Shown: positions 25,073 to 34,167 of the stretch, one piece after another
How positions within the stretch are numbered: position 1 is the first letter of the stretch
How the letters are laid out: the number at the start of each line of letters is the position of its first letter
From: Nonomuraea sp. MG754425
Lineage (GTDB): Bacteria > Actinomycetota > Actinomycetes > Streptosporangiales > Streptosporangiaceae
DNA: 64,000 nt
Direction of reading: 5' to 3'
Assembly: GCF_021699195.1 (NCBI RefSeq)
Contig: NZ_SSXE01000012.1
Coordinates: forward strand, 1 to 64,000
Notes under the pieces: model-generated
Databases searched by the model: none
What the model was told of the DNA's origin: nothing
Seen by the model: only the letters and a program-made list of their open reading frames with translations
Translations under genes and position numbers: made by a program

Positions 25073-25114
25073 GAGGTGTGCGAGAACATGGTCGAGGCAG
25101 CTTGGGCACACCTC
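25073..25114. terminator. Inverted repeat downstream of STAS gene
   Basis: GAGGTGTGC (25073-25081) and GCACACCTC (25106-25114) form a perfect 9-bp stem with a 24-nt loop, between the STAS gene and the GNAT gene. It could terminate the first or act in the leader of the second. Confidence 0.4.
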
Positions 25115-25169
25115 CCCACGACCCGTACGACGTCGCGGGAGAGCCCCCTCACGCGCGGAGGCTTTCACG

Positions 25170-26000
25170 TTGTTCGACCAGTTCCCCGAGCCGGCCCGCT
25201 CCCAGCTCCGCGCCGCCTTCGACGAGGGCAGGACGCGGCCTGAGTGGTGCTTCTCGGAGGGGCCGGCCCGCCTGGCCTACTGGGCGCCCTTCCCCGGCTC
25301 GGAGCCGGCGATCGTCTGGCAGTTCGAGCCCGGCCCCGACCCCGTGGCCGCCGGCGGCCTGCTGCGCCGCAGCCTCGGCGTGATGGGCCTGACCAAGGTG
25401 ATCCACGACATCGCGCTCCAGCGCGGGCTCGATCCCGCCGTCGATCGGGCGGTCGAGCACGAGGCGCTCGTCGAGGCCGGGTTCGCCATGGAGGTGGAGC
25501 GGCTGCTGCTGGAGTGGGTGGCCGGGAGCGACGTCCCCGAGGAGCCGGGCCGGCTGAGCTACCGTCCCGCGCGCGGCATGGCTCCCGCCGAGGTGATCGA
25601 CCTGCTCGTACGCATCTCCGAGGGCTCCCTCGACCACGACACGCGGGTGGAGGTGGCCACGTCGGGCGCGGAGATCGAGGCCCGCTGGATGTACGACGAC
25701 CTGATGAACCGCCGGGCCAAGCCGGACTGGTTCGTCGTCGCGCACCTCGGCGACTCCCCCGTCGGGCTGGTCGCCCCCGACGACCACTCGATCGCCTACA
25801 TCGGTGTGGTGCCCGAGCGGCGCGGGCACGGCTACGTCGACGACCTGCTGGCCCGGGGCACCCGCACGCTCGCCGAGGCGGGCCTGGAGCGGGTGGTGGC
25901 CGCCACGGACGTCGCCAACGTCCCCACCGCGAACGCCTTCACGCGTGCCGGATACTCGGAGATCGGCCGGCTGTTCCGTTATTACTGGAGGGCATCGTGA
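25170..26000 (+). CDS. GNAT-family N-acetyltransferase
   Basis: This protein of about 276 residues has a C-terminal GNAT fold: IAYIGVVPERRGHGYVDDLL contains the acetyl-CoA loop pattern (R/Q-x-x-G-x-G/A), and NVPTANAFTRAGYSEIGRLFRYYW is the family's usual end. The N-terminal half may be a degenerate GNAT repeat. TTG 25170 is chosen because GGAGG lies nine bases upstream; the frame could extend to 25050 without support. Its stop overlaps the GTG of the next gene (GTGA), so the pair is translationally coupled. The substrate is unknown. Confidence 0.8.
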   Translation: MFDQFPEPARSQLRAAFDEGRTRPEWCFSEGPARLAYWAPFPGSEPAIVWQFEPGPDPVAAGGLLRRSLGVMGLTKVIHDIALQRGLDPAVDRAVEHEALVEAGFAMEVERLLLEWVAGSDVPEEPGRLSYRPARGMAPAEVIDLLVRISEGSLDHDTRVEVATSGAEIEARWMYDDLMNRRAKPDWFVVAHLGDSPVGLVAPDDHSIAYIGVVPERRGHGYVDDLLARGTRTLAEAGLERVVAATDVANVPTANAFTRAGYSEIGRLFRYYWRAS

Positions 26001-26836
26001 GACTTGGGGTCATGTTCGACCGGGGCCTGCCGCCCGAACGGCTCGTCCCGTTCGCGAAGGCGCTCGACGAGACGTCCGTGGACGACCTGTGGGTGGTGGA
26101 GGACCTGGGCTGGACGGGCGGCCTCACCTCGGCCGCCACGGCGCTCGCCGTCACCTCGCGGCTGCGCGTCGGCCTCGGCATCGCGCCCGCGCCGCTGCGC
26201 AACCCGATGCTCCTGGCGATGGAGCTGGGCAACCTCGCCCGGCTGCATCCCGGCCGGCTGGCCGCCGGGATCGGGCACGGCGTGCAGGGCTGGATGCGCC
26301 AGGTCGGCGCCGCCGTGCCGTCGCCGCTCACCCTCCTGGAGGAGACGATCACCTCCGTGACCGCGTTGCTGCGCGGCGAGAGCGTCACCCTGCACGGCGG
26401 CTCCGTCCACCTGGACGGCGTGTCGCTGGTGCACCCGCCGGCCGAGCCGCCGCCCGTGCTGGCCGGGGTGAAGGGCCCGCGCTCGCTGGCGCTGTCGGGC
26501 CGCGTGGCGCAGGGCACGATCGTGCCCGAGGGCATCGGCCCCGACCAGTTGCCCGGGATCATCGAGACGATCGGCGCGGGCCCGGACCACGAGCTGGTCG
26601 TGTTCACGTACCTGCGGATCGGGGCCGGCGACGCCGAGGAGACGCGGGCGGCGCTCTCGGGGCAGGCCGGGTTCCTGGAGGTGGCGCCGGAGGACGTGGC
26701 GCTCGTGTCCGGCACCCCCGAGGAGGCGGCGGCGCAGCTCAGGAGCCTGTGGGCGGCCGGGGCCGGCTCGGTGGCGGTGCGGCCGATCGGCGACGACCCG
26801 CTCGACCAGGTGCACGCGCTGCTCGCGGCGCTCTAG
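25997..26836 (+). CDS. LLM-class (F420/flavin-dependent) oxidoreductase
   Basis: This 279-residue TIM-barrel protein of the luciferase-like monooxygenase superfamily shows LGVMFDRGLPPERLVPFAKAL at the N-terminus, the strand VGLGIAPAPLRNPMLLAMEL, and LAAGIGHGVQGWMRQVG with the cofactor-binding glycine loop. In actinomycetes most such proteins use coenzyme F420, but FMN cannot be ruled out. The GTG 25997 start overlaps the GNAT stop by 4 nt with GGAGGG upstream. Coupling to an acetyltransferase suggests a small detoxification or modification unit; the substrate is unknown. Confidence 0.87.
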   Translation: MRLGVMFDRGLPPERLVPFAKALDETSVDDLWVVEDLGWTGGLTSAATALAVTSRLRVGLGIAPAPLRNPMLLAMELGNLARLHPGRLAAGIGHGVQGWMRQVGAAVPSPLTLLEETITSVTALLRGESVTLHGGSVHLDGVSLVHPPAEPPPVLAGVKGPRSLALSGRVAQGTIVPEGIGPDQLPGIIETIGAGPDHELVVFTYLRIGAGDAEETRAALSGQAGFLEVAPEDVALVSGTPEEAAAQLRSLWAAGAGSVAVRPIGDDPLDQVHALLAAL

Positions 26837-26945
26837 CACGCGCTCCGGCAGCCGGGCGGACCGGCCGAACGGCCGATGCGGACGCGGGCCGATTCGGCCG
26901 GACGGTCGATGACCCGGGCGAGCGACTCGGCCACGATCATGAGTC

Positions 26946-27665
26946 ATGAGGCAGATTGCGGCATTGGCGGCATGTGTGGTGCTCGTCGCGACCGGCGGGT
27001 GCGGCGTCGATCTGAAAGCCGACGAGGTGCACGAGGCCCGGTCCTTCCCGTTCGCGGGGGCCGAGCTGAAGATCGACGCCTCCCTGGGCGGCGTCCGTGT
27101 CGTCCAGGGCGGCTCCGGGGCCGTGGGCGTGGAACGGTGGGTGCGCGGCAAGGCGGCCGACGCCCCCGCGTGGTCGTTGCGCGACGGCGTCCTGCGGCTG
27201 AGCGCCGACTGCACCATGGTCTTCGGCGACTGCGGCGCGCGCTACCACGTCAAGGTCCCGCCCGGCGTGCGGCTGTTGATCGACACGGCCGACGGCCTGA
27301 TCCTGACCGGCCTCACCCAGGACGTGGACGCCGTCAGCCGGGACCGCATCCAGGTGACCGGGGCCTCGGGCCGGCTGCGGCTGCGCGGCGACGGCCCGAT
27401 CACGGGCACGGGGCTGAAGTCCGGGTACGTGCGCTGCCGCACCACCGACGGGGCGATCGACGTGGCGTTCAGCGTCCCGCCCGGCACGCTCGACCTGCGC
27501 TCACATGACGGCGGGGTGACGGCGCGGGTGCCCTCGGGCCGGTACGCGGTGACGGCCGCGAGTCAGGACGGCAGCTCGCGTTCCGAGGTCGAGCACGACC
27601 GGAAGAGCAGCCGGAAGATCACGGCCCACAGCACGACGGGCAACGTCCGCATCGTGGCGGACTGA
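26946..27665 (+). CDS. Probable lipoprotein with DUF4097-like beta-helix repeat domain
   Basis: This 239-residue protein has a short Lys/Arg-poor signal peptide (MRQIAALAACVVLVATGGCG) with a plausible lipobox cysteine at residue 19; the residues before it (TGG) are not a perfect lipobox. The rest is rich in beta-strand-like repeats with recurring Asp-Gly turns (IDTADG, TTDGAIDV, SHDGGVT), as in DUF4097/PF13349 putative adhesin-like domains. It would be anchored on the outer face of the membrane. The neighbours give no clue. It ends at a GC-rich convergent region with two short palindromes. Confidence 0.8.
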   Translation: MRQIAALAACVVLVATGGCGVDLKADEVHEARSFPFAGAELKIDASLGGVRVVQGGSGAVGVERWVRGKAADAPAWSLRDGVLRLSADCTMVFGDCGARYHVKVPPGVRLLIDTADGLILTGLTQDVDAVSRDRIQVTGASGRLRLRGDGPITGTGLKSGYVRCRTTDGAIDVAFSVPPGTLDLRSHDGGVTARVPSGRYAVTAASQDGSSRSEVEHDRKSSRKITAHSTTGNVRIVAD

Positions 27666-27694
27666 GGGCGCGGCCCTCCGCGGAGGCGGGTCGG

Positions 27695-27709
27695 CCGCAC
27701 CGCGTGCGG
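27695..27709. terminator. Short GC-rich hairpin in convergent gap
   Basis: CCGCAC-CGC-GTGCGG gives a 6-bp stem just after the lipoprotein gene; a 12-bp palindrome (CCTCCGCGGAGG, 27675-27686) lies just before it. Either may end transcription from either side. Confidence 0.35.
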
Positions 27710-27847
27710 TGAAAGTGGGGGGGCGGGGTGCGATGCCGCTACACGGCGGCCGGGCGGCGGCCGTCCACCGCACCCGCGGTGCCCGTGCCTGTCGGTGCGC
27801 GTCCTCGCCCGTACGTGCCGGGCGGGGCCACCTCAGGCCGGCGTCAC

Positions 27848-28669
27848 CTACTGCCAGATGGCGGCGTACTTGCCGTTCTCCGCGTTGACCTGCACGGGCG
27901 CGAGACCCTTGCCCTTGAGGTCGTTGAAGCGCTTCTGGTAGCCGGAGGCGCTCATGTCCACGTAGTGGGCCCAGGACCGGACGCCGTCCTTGCGCCACAC
28001 GGCCGCGTACGTGCCGTCGGGCGCCACGGAGATCTTGATGGGCCGGAAGCCCTTCTCCTTCTTGGCGTAGAACTCGGCCTCGTGCTGCTTGAAGCTCTTG
28101 CCGTAGGTGTAGTACCAGGCGCCGCCGGTGTTGGCGCTCCACACGGCGGCGTACCGGATGTCGCCCGGGGTGCCGTACGCGTCCACCGAGGTCAGTGCCA
28201 GGCCCTTGCCGAGGGCCTGCTTGTTGGCGGCGGCGAAGCCGTCGGGCGTGAGGTTCGACCTGCTGAGGAACGCGCTGCGCTTCTTCTCGAAGACGGCGGT
28301 GAACACCGGCGAGTCGGCCGGGCCGGTGGCGGAGACGGAGACCGGCTGAAGGCCCCGCCCCATCTCCTTGTCGAACTGCTCCTGGAACTCGGCGGCCGAC
28401 ATGCCCTGCCAGGTGCTCCACTCGGTGGCGGCGCCGTCCTTGACCCAGACGGCCGCGTACCGCTCGCCGTCCGAGACGTTCACCGTGATCGGCCGGTAGC
28501 CCTGCGCCTTGAGCTGCTTCACCCGGGCGACGCTCTGGGTGGCGCTCAGGTTGTGGTAGGCCACCCAGGCGGACGCCTGCGCTCCGGCGGCCGGTGCCGC
28601 CGCCGCCATCGGCACGGCGGCTCCGGCCAGCACGGAGGTGATGATCGCGATTTTCCCTGCGGGTCGCAT
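27848..28669 (-). CDS. Secreted bacterial tandem repeat domain protein (BTRD1-like)
   Basis: This 273-residue protein has a signal peptide (about 1-30, ending PAAGAQA) and then five tandem units of about 48 residues. Each unit has an aromatic-rich segment, a helix, the pattern GxxPxxVxxxxG and the ending YAAVWxxxG (clear at about residues 70, 165, 215 and 270). This matches the Pfam family named bacterial tandem repeat domain 1 (PF17660), which accompanies secreted hydrolases. No catalytic domain is fused here. It is likely extracellular; a binding or inhibitor role is possible. The stop codon sits in the convergent gap with the lipoprotein gene. Confidence 0.82.
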   Translation of the reverse strand: MRPAGKIAIITSVLAGAAVPMAAAAPAAGAQASAWVAYHNLSATQSVARVKQLKAQGYRPITVNVSDGERYAAVWVKDGAATEWSTWQGMSAAEFQEQFDKEMGRGLQPVSVSATGPADSPVFTAVFEKKRSAFLSRSNLTPDGFAAANKQALGKGLALTSVDAYGTPGDIRYAAVWSANTGGAWYYTYGKSFKQHEAEFYAKKEKGFRPIKISVAPDGTYAAVWRKDGVRSWAHYVDMSASGYQKRFNDLKGKGLAPVQVNAENGKYAAIWQ

Positions 28670-28792
28670 GACTCTCCCATGCAGAATTCTTTACTTGGAC
28701 AAGGGATAAGGCACGACCTTAACAGCCCTTACCGACCGTCCGCAGGCACCCTGCCGGGAGAGCGCGTTTCCGTGCGACCCGCTACGAAAGGG

Positions 28793-29929
28793 TCAGCCGA
28801 GCCGCTCGAACGGCGTCGGGGACTGGCCGGTCCAGCGGTAGAGCTGGGCGTGGCCGGTGTGCTTGGAGACGCCGTCCTCGGTGACCTTGCCGGCCTTGGC
28901 CACGTAGTAGCGTCCGCCGCCGAGCGAGACCAGGCCGTACTCGCCGGTGAATTGCCAGCCCCGGACCCCCGTCGCGTCGTCCTGGAGGCCGCCCGGGGCC
29001 AGCGCGAGCAGCTTGCCGCGCTCGGCCTGCGGCTGGCCGGCGATCTCGCCCGTCGTGGGGCGCGCGCCGCCGTCCACCATGAAGAAGGGGTAGTTGGGGA
29101 ACTGCGGCTTCGTGCCCTTGTAGACGGCCAGCATCCAGTTGCCGGTGTGCTCGTCGTACTGGAGGTTCTGCACGCCGTAGGTGGTGTTGCCGGTGCGGGC
29201 GAAGTACTTGCCGTCCACCCGCTCGGGGCCGCTCTTGTGCGGGGCGCTCTCCGTGAGCGGCTTCTCGTACTTCTTCCACTGCTGGATGTCGTACTGGAGC
29301 AGGACCTGGTAGTCGTTGTCCTGGCGGCCGGTGTTGGCGTAGACGCCGTAGGCGACGGTGAGCTTCTTCTTGCCGTGCTTCTTGCCGAACTCGGGGCCGA
29401 AGGAGACGCCGTCGATGCCGCTGCAGCCGTAGCGGTGGTCGGGGGTGTCGCCGACGTTGCCGTCGAACGTGCCGTCCCCGTTCATGTCGGCGGTGTAGTC
29501 GGCCACGACCTCCTTCAGGTACACGGTCTTGACCACGTCGGTGGTCTGCGCGTCCATGTCGGGGCTGGTGATGCGGTCCACATCGAAGATCGCGATGTAG
29601 AACGACTCCTGCTCCTTGTACTCGAGCGAGCCGTAGACGCGGCCGTCCTGGGCGTTGAAGTCGAGGTCGCCCAGGTGGCCGGTGAAGCCCGCCACGGAGC
29701 CGACCAGCTTGCCCTGGAGGTCGGTCTTGACCAGGAGGTTGGTGAAGGAGAAGTACATGAACCCCTTGCGCTGGTCGATGGCCATGCCCTGGACGTGGCC
29801 GGCCGTCCAGGCGCCGCCGTAGATCTCCGGCGGCAGGTCGCGGGGACGGTCGGCGGCGGTGGCCGGGGTGGCGGTGAGGAGGGAGAGCGCGGCGGTGGCG
29901 GCGAGGGTGAGTGTCAGGACCTTGCGCAT
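28793..29929 (-). CDS. Secreted protein of unknown function
   Basis: This 378-residue protein has a classic signal peptide (MRKVLTLTLAATAALSLLTATPATAA). The mature part is rich in Gly, Tyr and Asp, with repeated short strands (GHLGDLDFNAQDGRVYGSL, MAIDQRKGFMYFS) that suggest a beta-propeller, and one Asp-rich loop (DMNGDGTFDG) like a calcium site. I do not recognise the family. It is transcribed in the same direction as the BTRD1-like gene but 123 bp away, and may share regulation. It is probably released to the medium or the wall. Confidence 0.75.
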   Translation of the reverse strand: MRKVLTLTLAATAALSLLTATPATAADRPRDLPPEIYGGAWTAGHVQGMAIDQRKGFMYFSFTNLLVKTDLQGKLVGSVAGFTGHLGDLDFNAQDGRVYGSLEYKEQESFYIAIFDVDRITSPDMDAQTTDVVKTVYLKEVVADYTADMNGDGTFDGNVGDTPDHRYGCSGIDGVSFGPEFGKKHGKKKLTVAYGVYANTGRQDNDYQVLLQYDIQQWKKYEKPLTESAPHKSGPERVDGKYFARTGNTTYGVQNLQYDEHTGNWMLAVYKGTKPQFPNYPFFMVDGGARPTTGEIAGQPQAERGKLLALAPGGLQDDATGVRGWQFTGEYGLVSLGGGRYYVAKAGKVTEDGVSKHTGHAQLYRWTGQSPTPFERLG

Positions 29930-30042
29930 GCTGAAGTACCCGTCTTCGACGTTCGATGATCAAAATCCGACGCTATACCGGCCTTATGCGCATACCTAAC
30001 AAATCCCTGAACTGTCGGTTAAGTGACTACAAACCTCCCTCT

Positions 30043-33000
30043 TCACTCCATAACGGTCGTAATGCGACGGGCCCGGTGCGCGGCCTCAGGGAAGCCGCTC
30101 GCCCGCACCCGGCGCAGCAGGGCGCGCCACCGCTCGTCCCACCCCGACCTGAGGCCGAACTCCTCGGCCAGCGCCGTGGCCAGCAGCGCGCCCACCTGCC
30201 CCTGCTCCGCCAGCCACTCCGCGTGCGGCAGCACCCGCTCCGCGGGCACCTCCTCGGCCGACCTCGCCAGCAGCAGGCCCACGTCCACGGCGGCCAGCAC
30301 TCCGGTGACGAGCCCGAGCACCCGGGCCAGGACGTCACGCGGGACCTCGTCCCAGTCCACGGTGCCGGCCAGCAACTCGGCCGCCAGGTCCGGCGGGAGC
30401 TCGCCGGCCACCCGCGGCACGACGTCCCGCATCGCCTCCCGGTCTTCGCCGTGCGCGAGGCTCAGCCCGTACGCGAGCGTCGCGAGCCGCCGGGCGGCCG
30501 GGCGGTCGCGGTCGGCTCCGGCGTCCGGCTCGGGGGGTGCGGCGGCGAGCGTGCGCACCGCCCGCCGCAGCGCCTCCAGCCCCGCCTCGGAAGCCGCCGC
30601 CGTCACCAGGCCGGAGACGGCGACGCGCCATCCCTCGGTCCGGCGGAGGTCGCAGAGGATCTCGGCCAGCCGCTCCGGCCCGCCCGGCGCGTAGGCGCTC
30701 CAGTGGGACAGCGCGTGGATGGCGAGCAACCGGACCTGCTCCCGCTCGCCATCCGTGGCGGGTTCCGGGCGCGTGGCGGGTTCCGCGCGCGTGGCGGGTT
30801 CCGCGCGCGTGGCGGGTTCCGGGCGTGTGGCGGGTTCCGGGCGTGTGGCGGTGACGATCAGTTCGCCGTACGCCGTCCGCCACTGCTCCGGCAGGCTCAG
30901 CGGGCGCGTCCGCAGCACCGGGGCGGCCAGGTCGCCCGCCGAGGCCACCGCCGCGCGCAGCACCTCCCAGGCCGCGGGCTCGGCGAGCAGTTCCAGGGAC
31001 GCCGACACGACGGCCACCCGTACGTCCTTGTGCCGCTCCTCCCCCGCCCACAGGCGCCGCAGCACCTCCATCGCGCCGGACGCGCGGTGCCGGGCGAGCA
31101 GGCGTACCGCCTCCTTGCGCGCGGTGACCTTGCCGTCCGCCAGCACCGGCGCCAGTGCCCCGGCCAATTCCTCCGGACGCACGAACCGGGCCGCCCGCGC
31201 CGCCGCGTACACCGCCACGTGGGCGTCGTCCCCGCCCGCGTGCGCGAGCAGGGCGGCCAGCACGTCCTGCGGGCGTGCCGTCCACGGCAGCGCGGTCAGC
31301 GCCGCCCGCCGCAACGGGGAGCCCTCCTCCAGGTACGGCCGCAGCAGCTCAGGCTCGGCCGCGGGCACGTCGGCCATCGCCCGGACGGCACCGGCCCGCT
31401 CGTGCACGGGCAGCTTGCCGTTCGAGGCGACCCGTTCCAGCAACCGCAGGTAGGACGCTCGCTGCCGGGCCGTCCACCGCCGCACGGCCGGGCGCGCCGC
31501 GTACCGCACTCTGCGCACGCCCTTGCGCGCGAACCGTCCCACGGGATCCCGCGTGCCCAGCGCCGCCCCGAGCAGATCGGTACGCTGCCACGCCAGCACG
31601 TCGAACACCCTGTCGAGCGCCACCACGGACGGATCCAACTCCAGCAGCCCTGCCACCCGCTCGGCCCGCTCGCGCGGCGGCGCCAGCCAGTACGCGACCG
31701 CCTGGACCGCGTCCGAGTCCGAGACCGCGCTCAGCGCCTGCTCCAGCGCCCGCCGCAGTTCGGGCAGGTCCCACCCGCGCCGGCCGAGCGTGGCGGCGAG
31801 CAGGAAGGCGAGATGGTGCCGGTCGTGCTCGGCCTCCGCCTCCAGGTACGGGGCCAGCCTGCGCACCAGCACGGCCTCCTGGCCGCGCCGCAGCACGGGC
31901 GTGAGCCGGTGGAACGAGGCCACCCCGACCTGGCCGGCCAGCCGCTCGAAGCCGCGCACGGCACAGTCCAGCAGGGCGGGCTCGTCCTGCCGCGCGCCCT
32001 GCTCGAACACGCGGGCGGCCAGGCGGGCCAGGGCCGACCGGGTGCCGTACGAGCAGTCGCGGGCGGCCAGCGCGGCCTCCGCGAGCCCGTCGAGGAAGGG
32101 CACGTGGGCGGCCTGGAACAGTTCGACGGGAATCTCGGCCAGGGCTGTGAGGGCCGCGTGCCGCACCGGGTCCTGCTCGTTGCGCAGGCGTCCGAGGGCG
32201 TCGATCAGCCGGGTGAGGATCTCGGGGTCGCGGGCGCGGCCGGCGCAGGCGATCAGGTTGACGTATCCGTTGGCGCGGTCGCCGGGGTCAGGACGGCGGG
32301 TGGCGGCCCGCAGCACCGACTCGGCCTCGTCGTACGGAAAGAAGGCCGTGACCTCCAGCACCCGCGCCGGGACCTCGGCGACGTACCGCAGCCCGAGCAT
32401 GCGGCGAGCCTCCGCGACGCGGCGGCGGAAGGGCAGGACGGCCAGCAGGCGCCCGGAGTGCACCCACTGGGAGAGGTCGACGCCCTTCATCGTCGCGGTG
32501 AACACCGCGTCCCGGCGGCTGGGCGGCACCGAGCGCAGCAGGTCGATCACCGGGTCGTCGAGGTCGCGCACGGCTCGGCCGATCTCGCCCAGCCGCTCGG
32601 CGGAGAGCACCGCCAGCCGCCGCCGGACGGCCCTGCGCGCGAGCAGCGCCGCGAGCTGCGGCTGCCGGCCGTGGGCCAGGTAGACGGCCAGCGTACGGTC
32701 GGGGTCGGCGTCCAGGAGCAGTGCCGCGCACCGCCAGTGCCTGGGCGTCCAGTGGCGTTCCAGGAGCGTGATCACCCGTTCGGGGGCGTGCCGGGCGGCG
32801 ACCTCGATGCCGGGGGCCACCGACCCCCACCACGGCTGGAGCTGGTGGTGCGGCAGGGCGGCCAGCGTCCGCTCGGCGTGGTCCAACACGATGTGCGGGT
32901 GCCGCCGGGCCAGCGCCGCCCAGTTCGGGACCGCGTACGCGAGGCCGTCCAGCCTGGCGGCGACCGCGCCGGACGGGCACGCCCCCAGCAGGGCCGCCGC

Positions 33001-33414
33001 CTCCCGGTCGCCCCAGCGCTGCCGCACCTCGTCGATCAGGCGCTCGGCCAGCTCACCGCGGCCATGCCGGCTGACGGCGCGGGTGATCGTCCGGCGGTGG
33101 TGCGCGGGGGCGGCGAGGGCGATCCGCAGGACGGCGTCGTCGGAGACGCCGAGTCTCACGGCCTGGACGATCGCGAGCCCGGAGACGTCGGGATCCGGGT
33201 CGGTCATCGCGCGGGTGAGATGGGTGACGTCCCCGGCCGTCGCCGCCAGCCGGACGGCGAGCGCGCGCTCGTACTGCCCGCCCTCGGCCAGCCCCGCCAG
33301 CAACACCGCCAGTTCGGGACGGCCCCGCAGTTCCGTGGCGTGTCCGGCCAGGCGCCGGCAGCGCTGCGCGTGGGACAGCGGCTCCATCTCGTCGAGCAGT
33401 TCCTGAACTCGCAT
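30043..33414 (-). CDS. Large HEAT-repeat protein
   Basis: This 1,123-residue protein is almost all alpha-helical repeat: many segments follow the HEAT pattern (VRHAALTALAEIP, ERAGAVRAMADVP, LRRAALTALPW, ARKEAVRLLARH). No catalytic domain or membrane segment is seen. Near residue 870 a low-complexity insert repeats Thr-Arg-Pro-Glu-Pro-Ala about five times, encoded by an 18-bp tandem repeat. Start ATG 33414 is preferred for the GGGGTGAG ribosome-binding site ahead of it; earlier in-frame starts exist. HEAT proteins act as scaffolds; partners are unknown. It stands alone between a 310-bp upstream region and a secreted-protein gene. Confidence 0.75.
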   Translation of the reverse strand: MRVQELLDEMEPLSHAQRCRRLAGHATELRGRPELAVLLAGLAEGGQYERALAVRLAATAGDVTHLTRAMTDPDPDVSGLAIVQAVRLGVSDDAVLRIALAAPAHHRRTITRAVSRHGRGELAERLIDEVRQRWGDREAAALLGACPSGAVAARLDGLAYAVPNWAALARRHPHIVLDHAERTLAALPHHQLQPWWGSVAPGIEVAARHAPERVITLLERHWTPRHWRCAALLLDADPDRTLAVYLAHGRQPQLAALLARRAVRRRLAVLSAERLGEIGRAVRDLDDPVIDLLRSVPPSRRDAVFTATMKGVDLSQWVHSGRLLAVLPFRRRVAEARRMLGLRYVAEVPARVLEVTAFFPYDEAESVLRAATRRPDPGDRANGYVNLIACAGRARDPEILTRLIDALGRLRNEQDPVRHAALTALAEIPVELFQAAHVPFLDGLAEAALAARDCSYGTRSALARLAARVFEQGARQDEPALLDCAVRGFERLAGQVGVASFHRLTPVLRRGQEAVLVRRLAPYLEAEAEHDRHHLAFLLAATLGRRGWDLPELRRALEQALSAVSDSDAVQAVAYWLAPPRERAERVAGLLELDPSVVALDRVFDVLAWQRTDLLGAALGTRDPVGRFARKGVRRVRYAARPAVRRWTARQRASYLRLLERVASNGKLPVHERAGAVRAMADVPAAEPELLRPYLEEGSPLRRAALTALPWTARPQDVLAALLAHAGGDDAHVAVYAAARAARFVRPEELAGALAPVLADGKVTARKEAVRLLARHRASGAMEVLRRLWAGEERHKDVRVAVVSASLELLAEPAAWEVLRAAVASAGDLAAPVLRTRPLSLPEQWRTAYGELIVTATRPEPATRPEPATRAEPATRAEPATRPEPATDGEREQVRLLAIHALSHWSAYAPGGPERLAEILCDLRRTEGWRVAVSGLVTAAASEAGLEALRRAVRTLAAAPPEPDAGADRDRPAARRLATLAYGLSLAHGEDREAMRDVVPRVAGELPPDLAAELLAGTVDWDEVPRDVLARVLGLVTGVLAAVDVGLLLARSAEEVPAERVLPHAEWLAEQGQVGALLATALAEEFGLRSGWDERWRALLRRVRASGFPEAAHRARRITTVME
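30755..30850. repeat. 18-bp tandem repeat within HEAT-repeat gene
   Basis: Five units of an 18-bp sequence (GTGGCGGGTTCCGGGCGC on the + strand, with one- or two-base changes) begin at 30755, 30773, 30791, 30809 and 30827; a partial sixth ends at 30850. They encode the Thr-Arg-Pro-Glu-Pro-Ala hexapeptide on the - strand. Confidence 0.9.
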
Positions 33415-33724
33415 CAGCTCACCCCGTGTGACATCCATCGAAAAGCGTGCAGACCGATCGCCGTGTTCGCGGGACAGGTTCGCCGCGACGGGATGCCGTC
33501 CGACGCCCGGGGAGATTCCGGGCACGCGGCGGCCAGGACCGGTGGACCTGGAGATCGGACGTGCCGGGAAGGCGAGCCCGTTCGCCGGCGCTCGGCTTCC
33601 TCGTGCCGGGGGTCACCGGCTGGGGCGGTGGCCGCCCTTCCCGTAGATCATGGACGCCATGATGCCCGCGCCCGCGTTTCCCTGTCCACCGTAATTCCGG
33701 TCCGCGCGGGGCTTCGGAGGCGTT
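33415..33724. other. Intergenic region, 310 bp
   Basis: This lies between the HEAT gene start and the end of the VOC gene. The promoter of the HEAT gene should lie at its left end. I see one small hairpin-like element (CCCGGggagatTCCGGG near 33515) and no recognisable gene or RNA. Confidence 0.5.
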
Positions 33725-34129
33725 TCACGAGGCCACGAGTTCCACCTCGAACCCATCCTCATCCTCCAGGTAGGCGGCATAGTGCCGCTCCCCGCCGGCG
33801 AACGGATGCCGCTCGGGGAACATCAACGTCCAGCCGTACTCGGGCGCCTGCCCGGCCAGCGCGTCCACGCGTGCCCGGCTCCCCGCGTGAAAGGCCAGGT
33901 GGTTCAGCCCCGGGCGGCAACGCTCGTGGCGATCGGCGGTGAGGGCGGGCGACTGCTCGACCACGATGTACGTCCCCCCGAGCCGCCAACTCCGCCCCCG
34001 CTCCCAGTCCTGGTAGCCGGAGCAACCCAGTTCCCCCAGCAACCATCCCCAGCTCGTCGTGGCCCGCCGCAGGTCAGGAACCCAGATCTCGACATGGTGC
34101 AACAACCCGGCACCGGGCGCATCACTCAT
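33725..34129 (-). CDS. VOC (glyoxalase/bleomycin resistance) family protein
   Basis: This 134-residue protein is a single VOC domain. LLHHVEIWVPDLRRATTSW at the N-terminus and LNHLAFHAGSRARVDAL in the middle give the repeated beta-alpha-beta-beta-beta pattern, with metal-site His at each start, and the C-terminus ends AAYLEDEDGFEVELVA with the usual Glu. VOC proteins cover isomerases, dioxygenases and antibiotic-binding proteins; the substrate is not readable. The ATG 34129 start is clear. It begins a short run of small genes on the - strand with the two orphan genes upstream of it. Confidence 0.87.
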   Translation of the reverse strand: MSDAPGAGLLHHVEIWVPDLRRATTSWGWLLGELGCSGYQDWERGRSWRLGGTYIVVEQSPALTADRHERCRPGLNHLAFHAGSRARVDALAGQAPEYGWTLMFPERHPFAGGERHYAAYLEDEDGFEVELVAS

Positions 34130-34167
34130 GCGAAAACCCTACGGCTCCCGCCACCCGGCGATGCGCT

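Noticed and set aside
27675-27686. 12-bp palindrome CCTCCGCGGAGG as an operator
   Set aside because: Without a loop or a nearby promoter it is more likely part of the GC-rich convergent gap; kept only as context for the terminator.
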